DNA of 64,000 bases from Flaveria trinervia (GCA_025506515.1 CM046457.1:35970231-36034230); one strand, 5' to 3'. Positions 24,524 to 36,279 are shown, numbered from the stretch's first letter. Numbers and translations are program-made. The notes: generated from the letters alone by a model not told the origin.

Positions 24524-27401
24524 TTAGTTAGTTTTTGAGACCCAAACCTTTTTGGTTTTGGGTCTATTCACATCAACAGATGGTAAACTAACAGACTTGC
24601 TATGAATAACAGCCTGAGGGGATGGAGATGGTGAAGAAGAAGAATCCTTTGGTATGGATTTTCTTCTCTGTGGTTTCAACACAGGAGCATCTAATTGGTT
24701 GACTCTCCCCAATAGATGTTGAACCATCATAACAAGTTGTGTCTGATTTTGTGATAAGGCCTTCAGCTCATCAGACACATTAGTGCTTGAGTATGATGGG
24801 TTCTGATGTTGTACCATCTCTCTTTGAGCAACCTCAGCTGTTACCTCTTTAACCCCTCTCTTTTTGGATTTCTTTTTGAATTTTGGGGTCACAGGTTTTG
24901 ATGTTGCTGGTACAAATTTGATTTCAAACTCAGTTTTCATTTTATCCATTTTCTCTTTAATGTTTTCATTATGTTTGAGTTTGGAGCCCTTTTTATACCA
25001 GCAATCATCAGTAGATGATTGAATAAGCCACATATTTCACATGGCTTTTTCTTCATCTTAAGTTGATCATCTGCTGAAGAAGATGAAACTACTGAAGACT
25101 TGTTCTTCAGTAGTTTGCTATCAGTACTAGCAGTTTTCTTCCCTTTAGTACATGCATTCTTGATATCTTCTTCAGTAGTTTTCCCACCCGTTCTACTTGC
25201 AGTTTTCTTCCCTTTAGTACATACAGTAGTTTGGGTTTGTTCTCCAGGTGTTATGACATGCTCTTTGGTACTTTCAGTACTTTGTGAAATACCACCTGGA
25301 GTGATCAACTTTTTGATCATGTGAGTGTCAGCATTTGAACCATCAACATCAGCTGATAGGTTCTGAGAGGAATTAATGCTGACTTCAACCTCTGATGGTG
25401 TTGTATCAGATAGTAGATCACATGATGAAAAGGATTGGTTATTGCTTTCTCCATCAGATTTTACCTCTGCTCTGGGAGTAAAATCTGTAGGAGGAGCAGT
25501 GTGATTATAACCAATGCCAAACTTCAAATTGGAAGCAGACTGCTTACTAAGAAGCATTTCAAAACCCTTGCAAGAATGTACCCATCGATCACACTCTACC
25601 TGGGTAGTTGCAAGTGTTTCTTTGAGGTCTCTATACTTCTCTAGAAGTACCTCTTCCCTTGCCTTATCATCAGTGATTTGGCATTTAAGTTTGTAAACCT
25701 CATCATTCTTATCATTAAGCACAGACTCAAATTCAGCTTTTCTTTTGGAAATTATTTGTTCTAGCTCAATGTTCTTGTTATTTAAAGCTACATTTGCTTC
25801 TCTAATATATGCAAATGCAACTATGCATGTTTCAGAACATAGCTTGGCTTTGGCCTCAGAGGATACCTGTGATACCTGTGGTGTGGAGGCATTGGAGGAT
25901 GAGGTATTAGCAGACTCCAGAGCCATAAGAGCAAGGTTTCCAAAAGGACTGTCACCACCATGTTGACCAGCACCAGAGAACAGTTGTTCATGACTAGACA
26001 TATCATCTGGTAAACTGCTCCAGTCAACAACTCCTGGGGTGAAAAAGCTATGTTGTTGAGGTTGAGATTGTTGATGAGATTGGGAAGGTAGAGGTTCAGG
26101 TAATGCTTGTGGCTGTTGTGCAATAGGAGCTTGAACTGGATTTGGCTAAGGCATGTAATAGCAGGGATATGGATATGACATTGGACCCTGAGGGACAAAG
26201 TATGCAGGAGATATAGGGTGTGAATGATAACCAAAACTTGCAGGATGTTGCCCTCTGTTTTGTGGACTAGTGCTTGGAAAAGTCACAAAGGGTGCAGAGG
26301 AGTTAGATCCAGTTGATCTACACTCTCTTGCAAAGTGTCCAAGCCTTTGGCATTTGTGACACCTCAACTTACTCTTGTCAAAACCAACTTTGGTTTTGCC
26401 AGAGAGTCCAGGAAATTTCCTGCCAGTTCTCTTGTAGAACTTTTGAGATCTGATATTAACTAAGGCCACTTGGCTTAGAATATCCATCTCTTCTAAATCA
26501 TCATTAGCAATACCCTTCAGATCATCCATGATGAAGCATAAATTGTCACTATTACAGCTTGATTGACTATCAACACCAACAAATGCATGATCAGAACTGT
26601 TTGAAGATAAATCTATATGCTCATCATAATTGCTTTCAGATGCAGCATATTCTGACTCATGACCAACCAAGGCAGTATTCCCTGGTACAAAGTCATCAGT
26701 GAGCTTTCCTGATGATGCCAGTTTCCTTTTGTGCTCTATCTCTCTCTCGAATGTAAGCAGTTTCCCATGAAGTTGGGTGAGAGATAGGCTATCCAGATTT
26801 GCACTGGAGCATAGGAAAATAGTGTAGGTGTCCCATCTCTCAGGCAGTGATCTGAGGAATCTGTTATTCATCTGGCTATTGGTGTATTCCTGTTTGACCA
26901 TTTTCAGCTCAGAGATCAAACAAGAAAAACGCTCAAACTGTTGAGTTAGTGTCTCACCCTTTCTATGAGAGAATGTCTCATATTGTTAAGAAAGGATTTC
27001 TCTGTTGTTTGCTAAGACCTCATCTGTTCCACCAAATTGTTCCTTCAGTGCATTCCAGAGGTCATGAGAAGTTTCATGATGCATAAGCCCTGAATAGATT
27101 TCATTAGGCAAAGCCATGGCAGAATACCATGCGCTTTAGCATCAATCTCAAATAGTTTCCGATCCTCATATGAGTATTGTTCCTTCTTCTTCGGAACCAT
27201 TTGGTTGGTTTCCGGATTGTTCACCATAGGCTTGTGTGGACCATGTACCACAGATGTCGAACAACCTGAACTGTTAACAGACAGGTGATGAAGCATCCTT
27301 CGTTGCCATATGTTATACTCAGTCCTAACCTGCATCGGAGGCTTGGTTGAGGAACCGGTATTGTGAGGGTCATTAGAAGGAGTAGTCATTCTCAGATTCA
27401 A
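24524..27401 (-). pseudogene. gag: Element C gag, broken
   Basis: The start is the ATG at 27401, about 200 bp after the primer site. A UBN2-type capsid region spans about 27300-26700 (LPERWDTY near 26850). Knuckle 1 is CHKCQRLGHFAREC near 26365. A coiled-coil stretch lies at about 25860-25590. It is followed by a short internal duplication (TKGKKTAS twice, near 25210 and 25145) and by a TQT-containing motif at 25224-25245. Knuckle 2 reads CEICGLFNH then STDDC across a frameshift near 25030. Gag ends KKVWVSKTN plus TAA near 24524. Main breaks are near 27045, 26146 and 25030. Only a few breaks interrupt it, so it is better preserved than B gag. Confidence 0.9.
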
Positions 27402-27603
27402 CCAAATTCAATTAAGCTTTAGCAGATTTAGAACAAAACACAACAAACCAAATTGAACCAAGAGAGAGCTCAAAGTGAATAAACGAAAGCAGCAGAAATT
27501 CAATAATCTATAACCAATTCTTGCAAATATGCTAATTCAATCAAACATAGATATCAAATAGCAGTTTCAATGATCAATTGTTAGATCGATCAATGATTAA
27601 CCA

Positions 27604-27615
27604 GCTCTGATACCA
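27604..27615 (-). other. Element C primer binding site
   Basis: TGGTATCAGAGC on the minus strand, two bases inside the 5' LTR end at 27618. It fits initiator-methionine tRNA priming and fixes the orientation of element C. Confidence 0.93.
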
Positions 27616-27617
27616 TT

Positions 27618-27949
27618 TGTTAGGATCAGTGATCTACGTTCGATTGATTAGAGAGTATTGCAGCGGAAATCAAACAATGAATTAGACAATTCACAAGAAC
27701 ACAATTGATATTCAATATAAGAGTAAACGGTTATAGAGAGAGAGAATTCTGCGAAAGATATTTCATTCAATATGTGCTTTTGTGGTAACAGAATGTCACA
27801 CGTACAATTAGGTCAACATCTCTTATATAGGAGATATGACGTCTGCTGATGTCACTTGATAGTGACATCTAACAGAATTATTCAAACTACTGATAGTTAA
27901 CACAACTACTGAAGATGTCAAACAACTGACATCTTCTTACAAAAATGCT
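27618..27949 (-). repeat. Element C 5' LTR fragment (3'-terminal ~332 bp)
   Basis: It matches the 3' LTR from its minus-strand end (GATCCTAACA) back to about AAAAATGCT, past the TATATAAG box. The upstream part, with most of the motif array, is missing; instead a second LTR copy starts at 27954. This element therefore has no intact 5' LTR. Confidence 0.88.
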
Positions 27950-27953
27950 CATT

Positions 27954-29316
27954 TGTTAGGATCAGTGATCTACGTTTGATTGATTAGAGAGTATTGCAGC
28001 GGAAATCAAACAATGAATTAGACAATCACAAGAACACAATTGATATTCAATATAAGAGTAAACGGTTATAGAAAGAGAGAATTCTGCGAAAGATATTTCA
28101 TTCAATATGCGGTTTCGTGGTAACAGAATGTCACACGTAGAATTAGGTCAACATCTCTTATATAGGAGATGTGACGTCTGCTGATGTCACTTGATAGTGA
28201 CATCTAACAGAATTATTCAAACTACTGATAGTTAACACAACTACTGAAGATGTCAAACAACTGACATCTTCTTACAAAAATACTAAGTGTTAACTATCAC
28301 TACAACTACTGAAAAGAAACTACTGAAACTACAACGACTGAAGAACTTGGACCAAAAGAACCAATGAGCCTGATCAGAAAAACCTCTAAGTCCCACAAAC
28401 ATCACAACAACTGCTGAAGACTTGATCAGCTGTTTGAAAAAGTGTGAAGAGCAACAGCTGAAGACTAAAGTACTGAAGACTTCATAAGCTGAAGACTAAA
28501 GTACTGAAGACTTCAACAGCTGAAGACCAAAGTCTGAAGAGCAACAGCTGAAGACTAAAGTATTGAAGACTTCAGAAGCTGAAGACTAAAGTACTGAAGA
28601 CTTCAACAGCTGAAGACCAAAGTCTGAAGATCAATAGCTGAAGACTAAAGTACTGAAGATCAACAGCTAAAGTACAAAGACTGAAGACTAAAGTACTGAA
28701 GATCAACAGCTGAAGTACAAAGACTGAAGACAACAGCTGAAGACATTAGCTGATGACAACAGCTGAAGACATTAGCTGATGACAACAGCTGAAGTTCAAG
28801 TACAAGTACTGAAGCCTTCAGAGTTTGTTACAATAGCTGAAGAAGCATTCTTCAGTTTTTGTGATGGTTTCCTTTCAGTGGTTTTCTTTTCTATTTCAGT
28901 ACTTGTAAAACGACTGAAGAGCTGTTCTTCAGTCGTTGTAGTTTCAGTAGTTTCTTTTCAGTAGTTGTAGTGATAGTTAACACTTAGTATTTTGTAAGAA
29001 GATGTCAGCTGTTTGACATCTTCAGTAGTTGTGTTAACTATCAGTAGTTTGAATAATTCTGTTAGATGTCACTATCAAGTGACATCAGCAGACGTCACAT
29101 CTCCTATATAAGAGATGTTGACCTAATTGTACGTGTGACATTCTGTTACCACGAAAGCGCATATTGAATAAAATATCTTTCGCAGAATTCTCTCTCTCTA
29201 TAACCGTTTACTCTTATATTGAATATCAATTGTCTTCTTGTGAATTGTCTAATTCATTGTTTGATTTCCGCTGCAATACTCTCTAATCAATCAAACGTAG
29301 ATCACTGATCCTAACA
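27954..29316. repeat. Inverted (head-to-head) LTR structure of family C
   Basis: The left part (27954 to about 28344) is the end portion of the C LTR in minus orientation. It joins directly, at GAAC|TTGGACC, to an almost complete LTR in plus orientation (about 28345-29316, ending GATCCTAACA). The outer ~390 bp arms (27954-28340 and 28930-29316) are therefore near-perfect inverted repeats around a ~590 bp centre, which is the CAGCTGAAG array. A transcript across it could fold into a long hairpin. This is not a normal product of LTR insertion; template switching or a double-strand-break rearrangement is a likely cause. Confidence 0.85.
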
Positions 29317-29828
29317 ATTAGACCATATGTATGAGCCCAATTACACGACTAGCCCACATGTATGGACCAGACATGCGATTGGACCATCAGCATGGGTCAA
29401 TCCATACGATTGGATCATGAGAATGATCAAATCGCATGAATGGAGGTGACCAAATAAGTCAGTCGCACGACTGAAACCTAGTCGCACGATTGAAACCTAG
29501 CCGCGCGACTGAAGGTACCGACAGAGCCAATCGCACGACTAAGCTCCAATCGCACGAATGAAGATTGTGAATGGATCCAGTCACCAGATTGAAGCCAGAC
29601 TCAATATAAATAGGGCTAAAGTCGGTCGCATATTTTCATCACCCCTCAATTGCCCTAAAATCGCCCGAAAGTAGCGACACTCTACCACAATTTGATTAAA
29701 TCGATTTCTCTTCACCAATGTGCTACTGACGAGTTGTTACATCATCTGCAGGTAATTAACAACCCAAATCGCACGAAATGCGCGGCGAAAATAAATCCTA
29801 ATAGGCCATAATTGTTTAAAATCAAGAA
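29317..29828 (+). promoter_or_regulatory. Element B pol-aORF spacer: motif array, TATA box, splice donor
   Basis: After element C, element B resumes with about ten copies of the CGCACGAYTGA-type motif (29330-29600). TATAAATAG follows at 29605-29613, and CAG|GTAATT, a good splice-donor sequence, at 29748-29756. The same order is present in element E at 46000-46420. No clear acceptor is visible in B before the aORF start. Confidence 0.6.
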
Positions 29829-32800
29829 ATGAGTGATAACCAAAAAACAGATTGTATACAGAGCTATATCTGCACCATGCACACCCTACTAGTCTATACA
29901 GCAGGCCTTCTGGGAAGGTGCATCAGTCAACAGATCCACTAAGCCTTACTGTATACGCAACACCATTTTTGGGCAAGAGATAGAGGTAACAACAGCGGAC
30001 CTCCAACGAGTTCTAGATCTGGGTGATGATGCTGCTCACCCAACCAGGTTACACCCCTTGACTGTTCGGGATGCTTTCTCAGGATGGAGTACTCTAGGGA
30101 CATCAACACAGGGGTGCTAAACAAAAGCAACCTGTGTCCCCAACTTAAGTACTTAGCACACGTCATTCTCAAGTGTATTACATCAAGGAGGGGTGGATTA
30201 GATGACCTCTATGACCAAATCTAGAATGCCTACGTGGCTCTGGTACTAAACCACCCCTTCAGCTTCTACAATATGATCATTACATACATGATCGAGAACC
30301 TTGAGGCTAAGGGGAAAGAGAGCTTCTGTATTTATCCATGATTCTTACAGCTGATTATAGATGAGAAGCTTCCCTTACTGACCAAGGAGAAGGACGACGC
30401 AGTGATGTTAGAGGTGATGGATGACACCACTCTTGGAAGGATAAGGTGTACAGGGGGAAGCAGGTGAAGCCCCCAGTAAGGAGACTGTTTGGGCACTTGG
30501 CCCGAGAGGACTACGCGGTGCCAGCGAAGAGGAAGTGGCATCACGATGATAGTGACTTAGACACTGAGCCAATTGTGCTCCCATCTGACGATTCAGATGA
30601 TGATAACAATGGTGATGGTGGAGATACTGGCCCCACCCAAACTAGGGCTACTACCACTAATGCTACATCTCCACCATCCACCTATGAAGGAGTTGATAGG
30701 GTAGGATTCCATCAGGACTTCCGTCTTGATGAGGATGAGGAGACTAATGAGGATCCATTAGTTCTGATAGTGGGTAGTAGGGTGGTTGCCACCGAGCGAT
30801 GGATTAGGGTGGTAGGTGGATGCTAGGGTGAGTCTAGGGAGGCTGCTACTGATCCATCTTACACCCTAGACCTGCCCAGCAGGCAAGGAGGAGCTACTGT
30901 TTCCAAGGGCTCGAGGAGAAAGAGGATGGCCCAACCCTATGGCAAGAAGGGCAAGAGGCCAAGGTTTACATTGACTACATCTACTCCCACTTCCACTGCC
31001 ACCACTACCACCACTACCACCACCACCACCACTACCACACCACCTATCACTACCACACTCCCATCCACCACCACTACAGCCTACCCTTCAACACCCACTC
31101 ATATACCACCACCCATATTCACCACAGCCACCACTACCACCACCAGCCACCAAGCTGGACCATCATCCCTCCCACCATTCACAACAGGACCATCTCTACC
31201 CCCATTGGGGTAGAGGAAAAACTATTAGCACTTAACCGCATGGTGCTGAAGCTGTTAGCTGCTGATGAAGAGAAGGCTGCTCAATTACGTCAGCTTGCGG
31301 AGCTAAACGCTACGCAAGCACAGATGATCTCATAGCAAGCTCAGTAAATTGCCCAACTCCAGGAGCATAAAGTCCAATCAGCAAAGAGAAGAGAGGAGTT
31401 GTAGGTCTCTAACAAGACCATCATGCTCAAGTTAAAGGGATCAAAAGATGAGCCCCTCAAGATCAAAGAAGGAGATGATGATGATGATGAAGAGGATGAT
31501 AATAGTGATAATGATGAGGCTAGTGAAGATGAAGGGACTAAGGGAAGGCAGAATGATGATGATTATGATGAAGGAGATGCAGCTGCATCTGCCTCAGCTC
31601 AGGGTCAAGAAAGATGTACAAAGAGAAATCAAGACCAAGGAGCCTCATCTTCTGCCCCATCTACTGAGAAGCCAACCATACAAGACAAAAGTAATGCTTA
31701 GAAGTTTATGTATTTGTGAAAGCTTTGTACTTGAATCTTGTATTAATATTATGTAACTAATGTTTATATATCTATATCAAATGTTTTGGTTGTCTTGATT
31801 AATCACTAACAATTGATGTGTTACATGTTTAAATCAAGCAGATCAATCATCTCAGCAAGATGTGTACGATGTTACTCTCCTTCAGCAAATTAAGTCTCAA
31901 CATACAATGATTCTTGATTTGCAAGGGATAGTCAGAAGGTCTGTAAGCTATACTCCTGAAGAATGGGAAATCATTCATGACCTTACTCATGAACAGCTTG
32001 CTGAGATATTCTGGCTTAACCCGGACGAGATTGTCAAGGACGCTCCTACTTTTGAAGTTACAAGTGATGATGAGCTCAATGACATAGATGAAATTGAGAT
32101 CGAGGATGTCACTTTTGACCATTATCCAGAGTATGCTGACAAAGAGGGAAATGTAGTCCCCAATTTGTGTGATACTCTCGTCAGTGATACATTTGACAAG
32201 CTGGATCAGATGGAGAAAGAGTCTGAGAAGAATGAGGGTCAAGCCCAAGCCTTAGACACCGATGTTGACATCAAAAAGGTTGAATGGGCAGCCTGTTTTG
32301 CTGAGATCCGAGCCATGCACACTTCACAAAAGCCAAATGTCTACACCAAGCTGTACAAAGTCAAGAAACACTTAAAGGTGTCAGGCAAGATCATCGCATG
32401 GGATTATTTTAAGGATCTAAATGTATATGCAGTGAAGAGAGAAAAGGGAATAGAGTACTTTAGATTTCCACACGATCTAAAGACTCTCCCTGGTTTTGAG
32501 CTCAACCAGCTGGCACGCCTAAAGTTGCTGTATGCTGACCGGAGAAAAATGTCAGGCTGCTTTGAAGTTGCATTCAGGAAAGAGTACCAACACCAGGTGG
32601 GTTAACTTCAGACCTCAACAACCGAAGAGGTATATCAGACGGTCTGAAGTTGATACCATTACTGTAAAGCCTAAGGTAGTGTTGAAGTGGAGTCCTCCGC
32701 GCAAAATGTCTGGAATCCCTCTAAGGGAAATGCCCCAGGACTTCACTCCACACTTCAAGTGGTGGTACTACGATTGGAGAACAGGTGAAGCGGTCACAGT

Positions 32801-33047
32801 CTTACAAAAAGAGATCCAAATGGATACTATCCGGGTATTTGACCCTATGTGGCTGACTAACTTGTCTGCTGATGATGTTTATACTTTATACAAGTGGCCA
32901 CTATTCTCTGATTCGCAAGACATTGTATGAGCCCTCTAGTTTCAGAATGTGATAAGGCTCTATTTTGCATTTGAGATACATGCCGGAGCTACAAGAGAGG
33001 AAAAGTACAGGAAGTTTGAAGCGCTGATGAAGAATGTTAGACAATAA
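29829..33047 (+). pseudogene. Element B aORF with intron, broken
   Basis: ATG at 29829 starts a short, quickly broken N-terminal region; the recognisable block DLQRVLDLGDDAAHPTR lies near 30000. Later segments are better preserved: 30446-30826 (acidic, ends in a stop), a basic stretch near 30915-30960 (GSRRKRMAQPYGKKGKRPR), a Thr/Pro-rich stretch (30970-31210) and an acidic Asp/Glu region (31423-31690). An intron (31691-31841) follows. Exon 2 (31842-32605, continuing in another frame at 32532-32930) encodes a conserved C-terminal domain containing EWEIIHDLTHEQLAEIFWL and the later block VEWAACFAEIRA. No membrane segment was found. The function is unknown; nuclear localisation is suggested only by the basic cluster. 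Confidence 0.75.
31691..31841 (+). other. Intron in element B aORF
   Basis: The donor AAAA|GTAATG (31691) and acceptor ATCAAGCAG|AT (to 31841) enclose 151 A/T-rich bases with stops. Splicing in phase 1 joins the acidic exon to the C-terminal exon in one open frame. Element E has the matching pair (61176-61320), although one base in its A-run breaks the frame there. Conservation in two diverged copies supports a real intron. Confidence 0.75.
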
Positions 33048-33059
33048 TGTAAACTAGGT

Positions 33060-33070
33060 CCAAGGGGGAG
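33060..33070 (+). other. Element B polypurine tract
   Basis: CAAGGGGGAG directly upstream of the 3' LTR, matching element E at 62538-62547. Confidence 0.88.
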
Positions 33071-33072
33071 TT

Positions 33073-33818
33073 TGTAGATACATGTGTACCTAGTTTAGGA
33101 GCTTAATGTAAAATGTCTTTCATGTCTTACATATATGTCTTTTATGTCTTGCATATATGTAATTGAATGGGTATGAATGAAATGCAATGTGTGGTTGATG
33201 CATATAATGTTTAATATTTCATTGTTTATTGTGTGATAACACATATTGAACTAACTATATAGGTTTGTGGTTGTTTACGTAATTCTTAGTCAATAATGAT
33301 TGAGAAACATGTTCAAACTTAATCGTGTGAAGTTCTCATGCGAATGGACCATACGCATGAATACTTCATGCTAATAGACCGGTCGCACGACTGAACCAGG
33401 AGACTGGATCAGTCGCACGATTGAGACATACGATTGACTCAGTCGCACAACTGGACCTTCAGTCTTGTGGATGGATCAACCGCATTCTTCATTCACATGA
33501 ATGAACCATGCTAATGGTTCAGTCGTATGAATGGAAAACCCTAACCTATAAATACCACCTAATTTGTGGAAAAACTTAACAATTTGAATACCTACGCACA
33601 TAATCATACCCTAGCCGTCCAGAGACTCAAAGAAACCTCTTCCAAGTTCATATATCACAGTTGATAGTGTTCTAATCATTCGTAACATTTCATTAATCGT
33701 TAGATTCATCTGAACTATGTTCTCCCTGATTGAATCGCCAATCAAATAAGATTCCGCACTATTTGAGTTGGTATACGTGCAGAATCAGTTAGTACTCCGT
33801 ACGTACACGGTCCTAACA
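33073..33818 (+). repeat. Element B 3' LTR
   Basis: 746 bp, starting TGTAGATACATG and ending GGTCCTAACA. It carries an array of CGCACGACTGA/ATTGA words (33340-33530), then TATAAATA (33547-33554). Its last 160 bp match the 5' LTR remnant. The sequence to its right is element G. Confidence 0.92.
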
Positions 33819-35422
33819 ACTCAGACACTCTCTTGTTTAGAGTTTCTATCTATTTCTTCAAGTATCTAATAATATCAGATTGTTCTTCAATCATTCCTTC
33901 TTGTTTTTCCATCGCTATAGTCTGGATGGCTAAAGTGTCAACATGACCACTTATTTCATCCTTTGAATGTTGGAGAGCTGCCTTTAAACTTTCAATCTCC
34001 TTTTCTTTTACTTTTTTTCATTCTCATACTTTTATTTCATATCTTTCAACTCCTTCTCTTTCTCATCCAATTCTAGAAGTCTATCTTCATCCAATTCTAG
34101 AAGTCTATCTTGAATGATACCAGATCTTCTATTAAGTACTCTTTCCATCCTGGCTACTTTTTGTAGTAGTTCTAAAATCAACTCATCTTTTTCATCAGGC
34201 TTGTTGACTCATGATTCAACATCACTTTCTAATGGAGTAGCCTCAGAAGCAACTTACCTAACATGCATCTGTCTTGGATGATCCTCCTCATCAGATGATG
34301 ACTTGGATTCCTCTAAAGAGCTGGCAGAATCACCAAATCCAACAGGCTTAATGTAATAGGAGATGAATGAAAAGGTGATATGGGTGAGTGATGGATTGGA
34401 GATATATGTGGATAGATAATGGGTTGTTCTTGTGGTGATGGGATTGGTGTGGGGATAAATGGTGAGGCCATATCAGCATAATGAACAGAAGGTCAGTGTG
34501 AAGATCACCCTTACATCCACTTGGGGTGACACTGACCTCTGTCCTCATCCCTTTTAATACTTGCTGAGCAACAATTTGTTGGTTATGAGCAGGTTGTTCT
34601 TCTTCTTGATCAAGCTCATCAACAAGAGCCTCTTGAGCTTGTTCTTCAAGATTTATCTACTGCAACATCCAGGGCAACAATGGAAAGAAGGTTCCACTGT
34701 AAAAGTTCCTAGGATCTCTCTTCTTGATGTATTTGTAAGACTTAGCATTATAATGAGGAATATCCAGCATAGGTCCATTAGGTACAATATCAGGAAAAGC
34801 TTCATTGATTAGGAATTATAGGAACCTTGGATACATCAGGAACATATGTCTTCTCCCTTCCTAGATGTTTAATACCACACCATTAAACACATAAGCAGAC
34901 ATGTTGAATGACCTGTTAGTGCATAAAGCACATATAGTAGAAGAGGTGATCACTGGAATGTCATTCCATCCAGTCTTCCTCTTTGACAGAAAATGTTGGT
35001 AAAGATGAATCAGAAACCTCCATTGTAAGTCAACTAATCCTTTAACAATCTGTTTGCCTTCATATCCTCCCTCATATCCAATATTGGCAAAGAAAGAAGT
35101 AATATCATCATCTTTAAGCTCTAAGGGAGTGTTGGCATCATCACCAAACTATAAACACTGTCTCATATTTTGTTTAGTGATGTTTAGAGTATGATCATTA
35201 GTGATTCTTCCAGACAGAGTCCTTACACCAGCAATCTCTGTCATCTCAGCAATGCTCCAAAAAGACCTTATGAATCTCTTATAAATGATTGGTCTAATAG
35301 TGATTGCATGAGCAACTCTGGTAGTAGATATAAATCTGATCATGTCTCTCAGACCTTCTGCCTCGGGTACATCAAGGTCAAGATAACCGCTGATATTATG
35401 GAGGTTGATCTAAGTGAGATTT
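33819..35422 (-). mobile_element. Element G, left part, aORF region (minus strand)
   Basis: This is an older Sirevirus-like element on the minus strand, of which only part of the aORF is visible here. It was split by element E at the GATTT target (35418-35422) and continues at 63211. On the left it stops abruptly at the end of the B 3' LTR, so B also probably inserted into G. Its 3' LTR is not adjacent. Confidence 0.75.
33819..35422 (-). pseudogene. Element G aORF, broken and split by element E
   Basis: The ATG of this aORF lies at 63220, on the far side of element E; only a few codons are there and the rest is here. A stop follows the fifth codon (MANLT). The block ITNDHTLNITKQNMRQCLQF (near 35200-35140) is the counterpart of FITPAIIN in the other aORFs. 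A long stretch resembling the N-terminal domain of plant putative transposon proteins follows, with QWRFLIHLYQHFL near 35010. Then come a degenerate Pro/Ser/His-rich part (34560-34340) and a coiled-coil-like end (34200-33820). It has many stops. Function unknown, as for the other aORFs. Confidence 0.75.
35418..35422. repeat. Target site duplication GATTT, left copy
   Basis: GATTT directly precedes the E 5' LTR. The identical 5 bp follows the E 3' LTR at 63211-63215. This is the strongest proof that 35423-63210 is one inserted element. Confidence 0.95.
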
Positions 35423-36054
35423 TGTTGATACATATGTCCCTAGTTTATGTGCTTAATGTAAAAGTCTGTCATGGGTTACATATGTGTAATAAAACGATGT
35501 AATGATATATGATTTGTGCTTTGATGTTAATGTATCTTTAATTCATATATATGATTATTATATAGGTTTGAAGTTGTTGTATGATTATTCATGCTAATGG
35601 ACCATACTTATGAACCATATGCATGAAGACATCATGCTAATGAACCAGTCGCACGACTGAACCAGGTGACTTGATTAGTGGTACGATTGAGATATGAGAA
35701 TGACTTAGTCACATGACTGAACCTTCAGTCGTGCGTATGAATCAGTCACATTGGTCAGTCGCACGAATGAAGATTGCAAACCTATAAATACCACTTAATT
35801 CGTGGAAAAACGAGACTTTTGACACTTATATCGTATACCCTCGTAACCTAGCTGTCCACAGCGTCCAGAAAGCATATTCCAACTTCATAGTTCGCATCTG
35901 ATCATTTTCTACTCAATCTTAACATTTCTTTAATCGTTAGATCGATCAGGTTTGCGTTCTCACTAATTGGATCACCAATCAAATAGGATTCCGCACTATT
36001 TGATTCGGTTTCACGCATAATAAGTTAGTACTCCGTATGTACACGGTCCTAACA
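35423..36054 (+). repeat. Element E 5' LTR
   Basis: Starts TGTTGATACATATG and ends GGTCCTAACA. An array of GCACGACTGA-type words is at 35640-35770, then TATAAATA at 35783-35790. Shorter than the 3' LTR by about 30 bp. Confidence 0.93.
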
Positions 36055-36056
36055 AG

Positions 36057-36068
36057 TGGTATCAATGC
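36057..36068 (+). other. Element E primer binding site, mutated
   Basis: TGGTATCAATGC; the intact form in B and D is TGGTATCAGAGC. Two differences at positions 9-10 would weaken pairing with the tRNA. Confidence 0.88.
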
Positions 36069-36279
36069 TTTGGCTCTTGATTTTGCGTGTGATTCAATTA
36101 GTTTTGGTGTTAAAATCACTTTTTTCATTCAAAAAGGTCATCTTTTTGAGTCCACAGTTGTTTTTCGACCTCTCTAGGTAGAAAAGTTCAAGTTTTTCGT
36201 CATACAGCAGATTAGGGTTTCCAGAAAAATCGTGTTTTGTGTCAAAGTGTCAAAATTCGAGAATTTTCAAACACAGCAG

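Larger units (their letters stand above)
16043..29316 (-). mobile_element. Element C: Sirevirus-like Ty1/copia inserted in element B
   Basis: Read on the minus strand the order is: rearranged 5' LTR region (29316-27618), primer site, gag (27401-24524), pol (24513-21204), spacer with TATA box, aORF (20454-17143), polypurine tract and complete 3' LTR (16925-16043). It is a separate family from B/E and A/D, with its own LTR and its own CAGCTGAAG motif. The flanks TATTT (left) and ATTAG (right) do not match, in line with a rearranged 5' end rather than a clean insertion. Confidence 0.9.
9112..33818 (+). mobile_element. Element B: Sirevirus-like Ty1/copia, split by element C
   Basis: B runs from a truncated 5' LTR (9112-9278) through gag and pol (to about 15995). 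It is interrupted by element C (16043-29316), then resumes with spacer, aORF, polypurine tract and a complete 3' LTR (33073-33818). It is the same family as element E: gag, pol, spacer, aORF and LTR align in order. Compared with E, roughly 1.5 kb of spacer is missing around the C insertion. The loss of the 5' LTR start prevents a target-duplication check. On the right it abuts element G's aORF, so B probably inserted into G. Confidence 0.88.

Noticed and set aside
27954..29316. A DNA transposon or MITE with ~390 bp terminal inverted repeats
   Set aside because: The arms are the end of the element C LTR, the centre is the LTR upstream half, and there is no matching target duplication (flanks TCATT and ATTAG).
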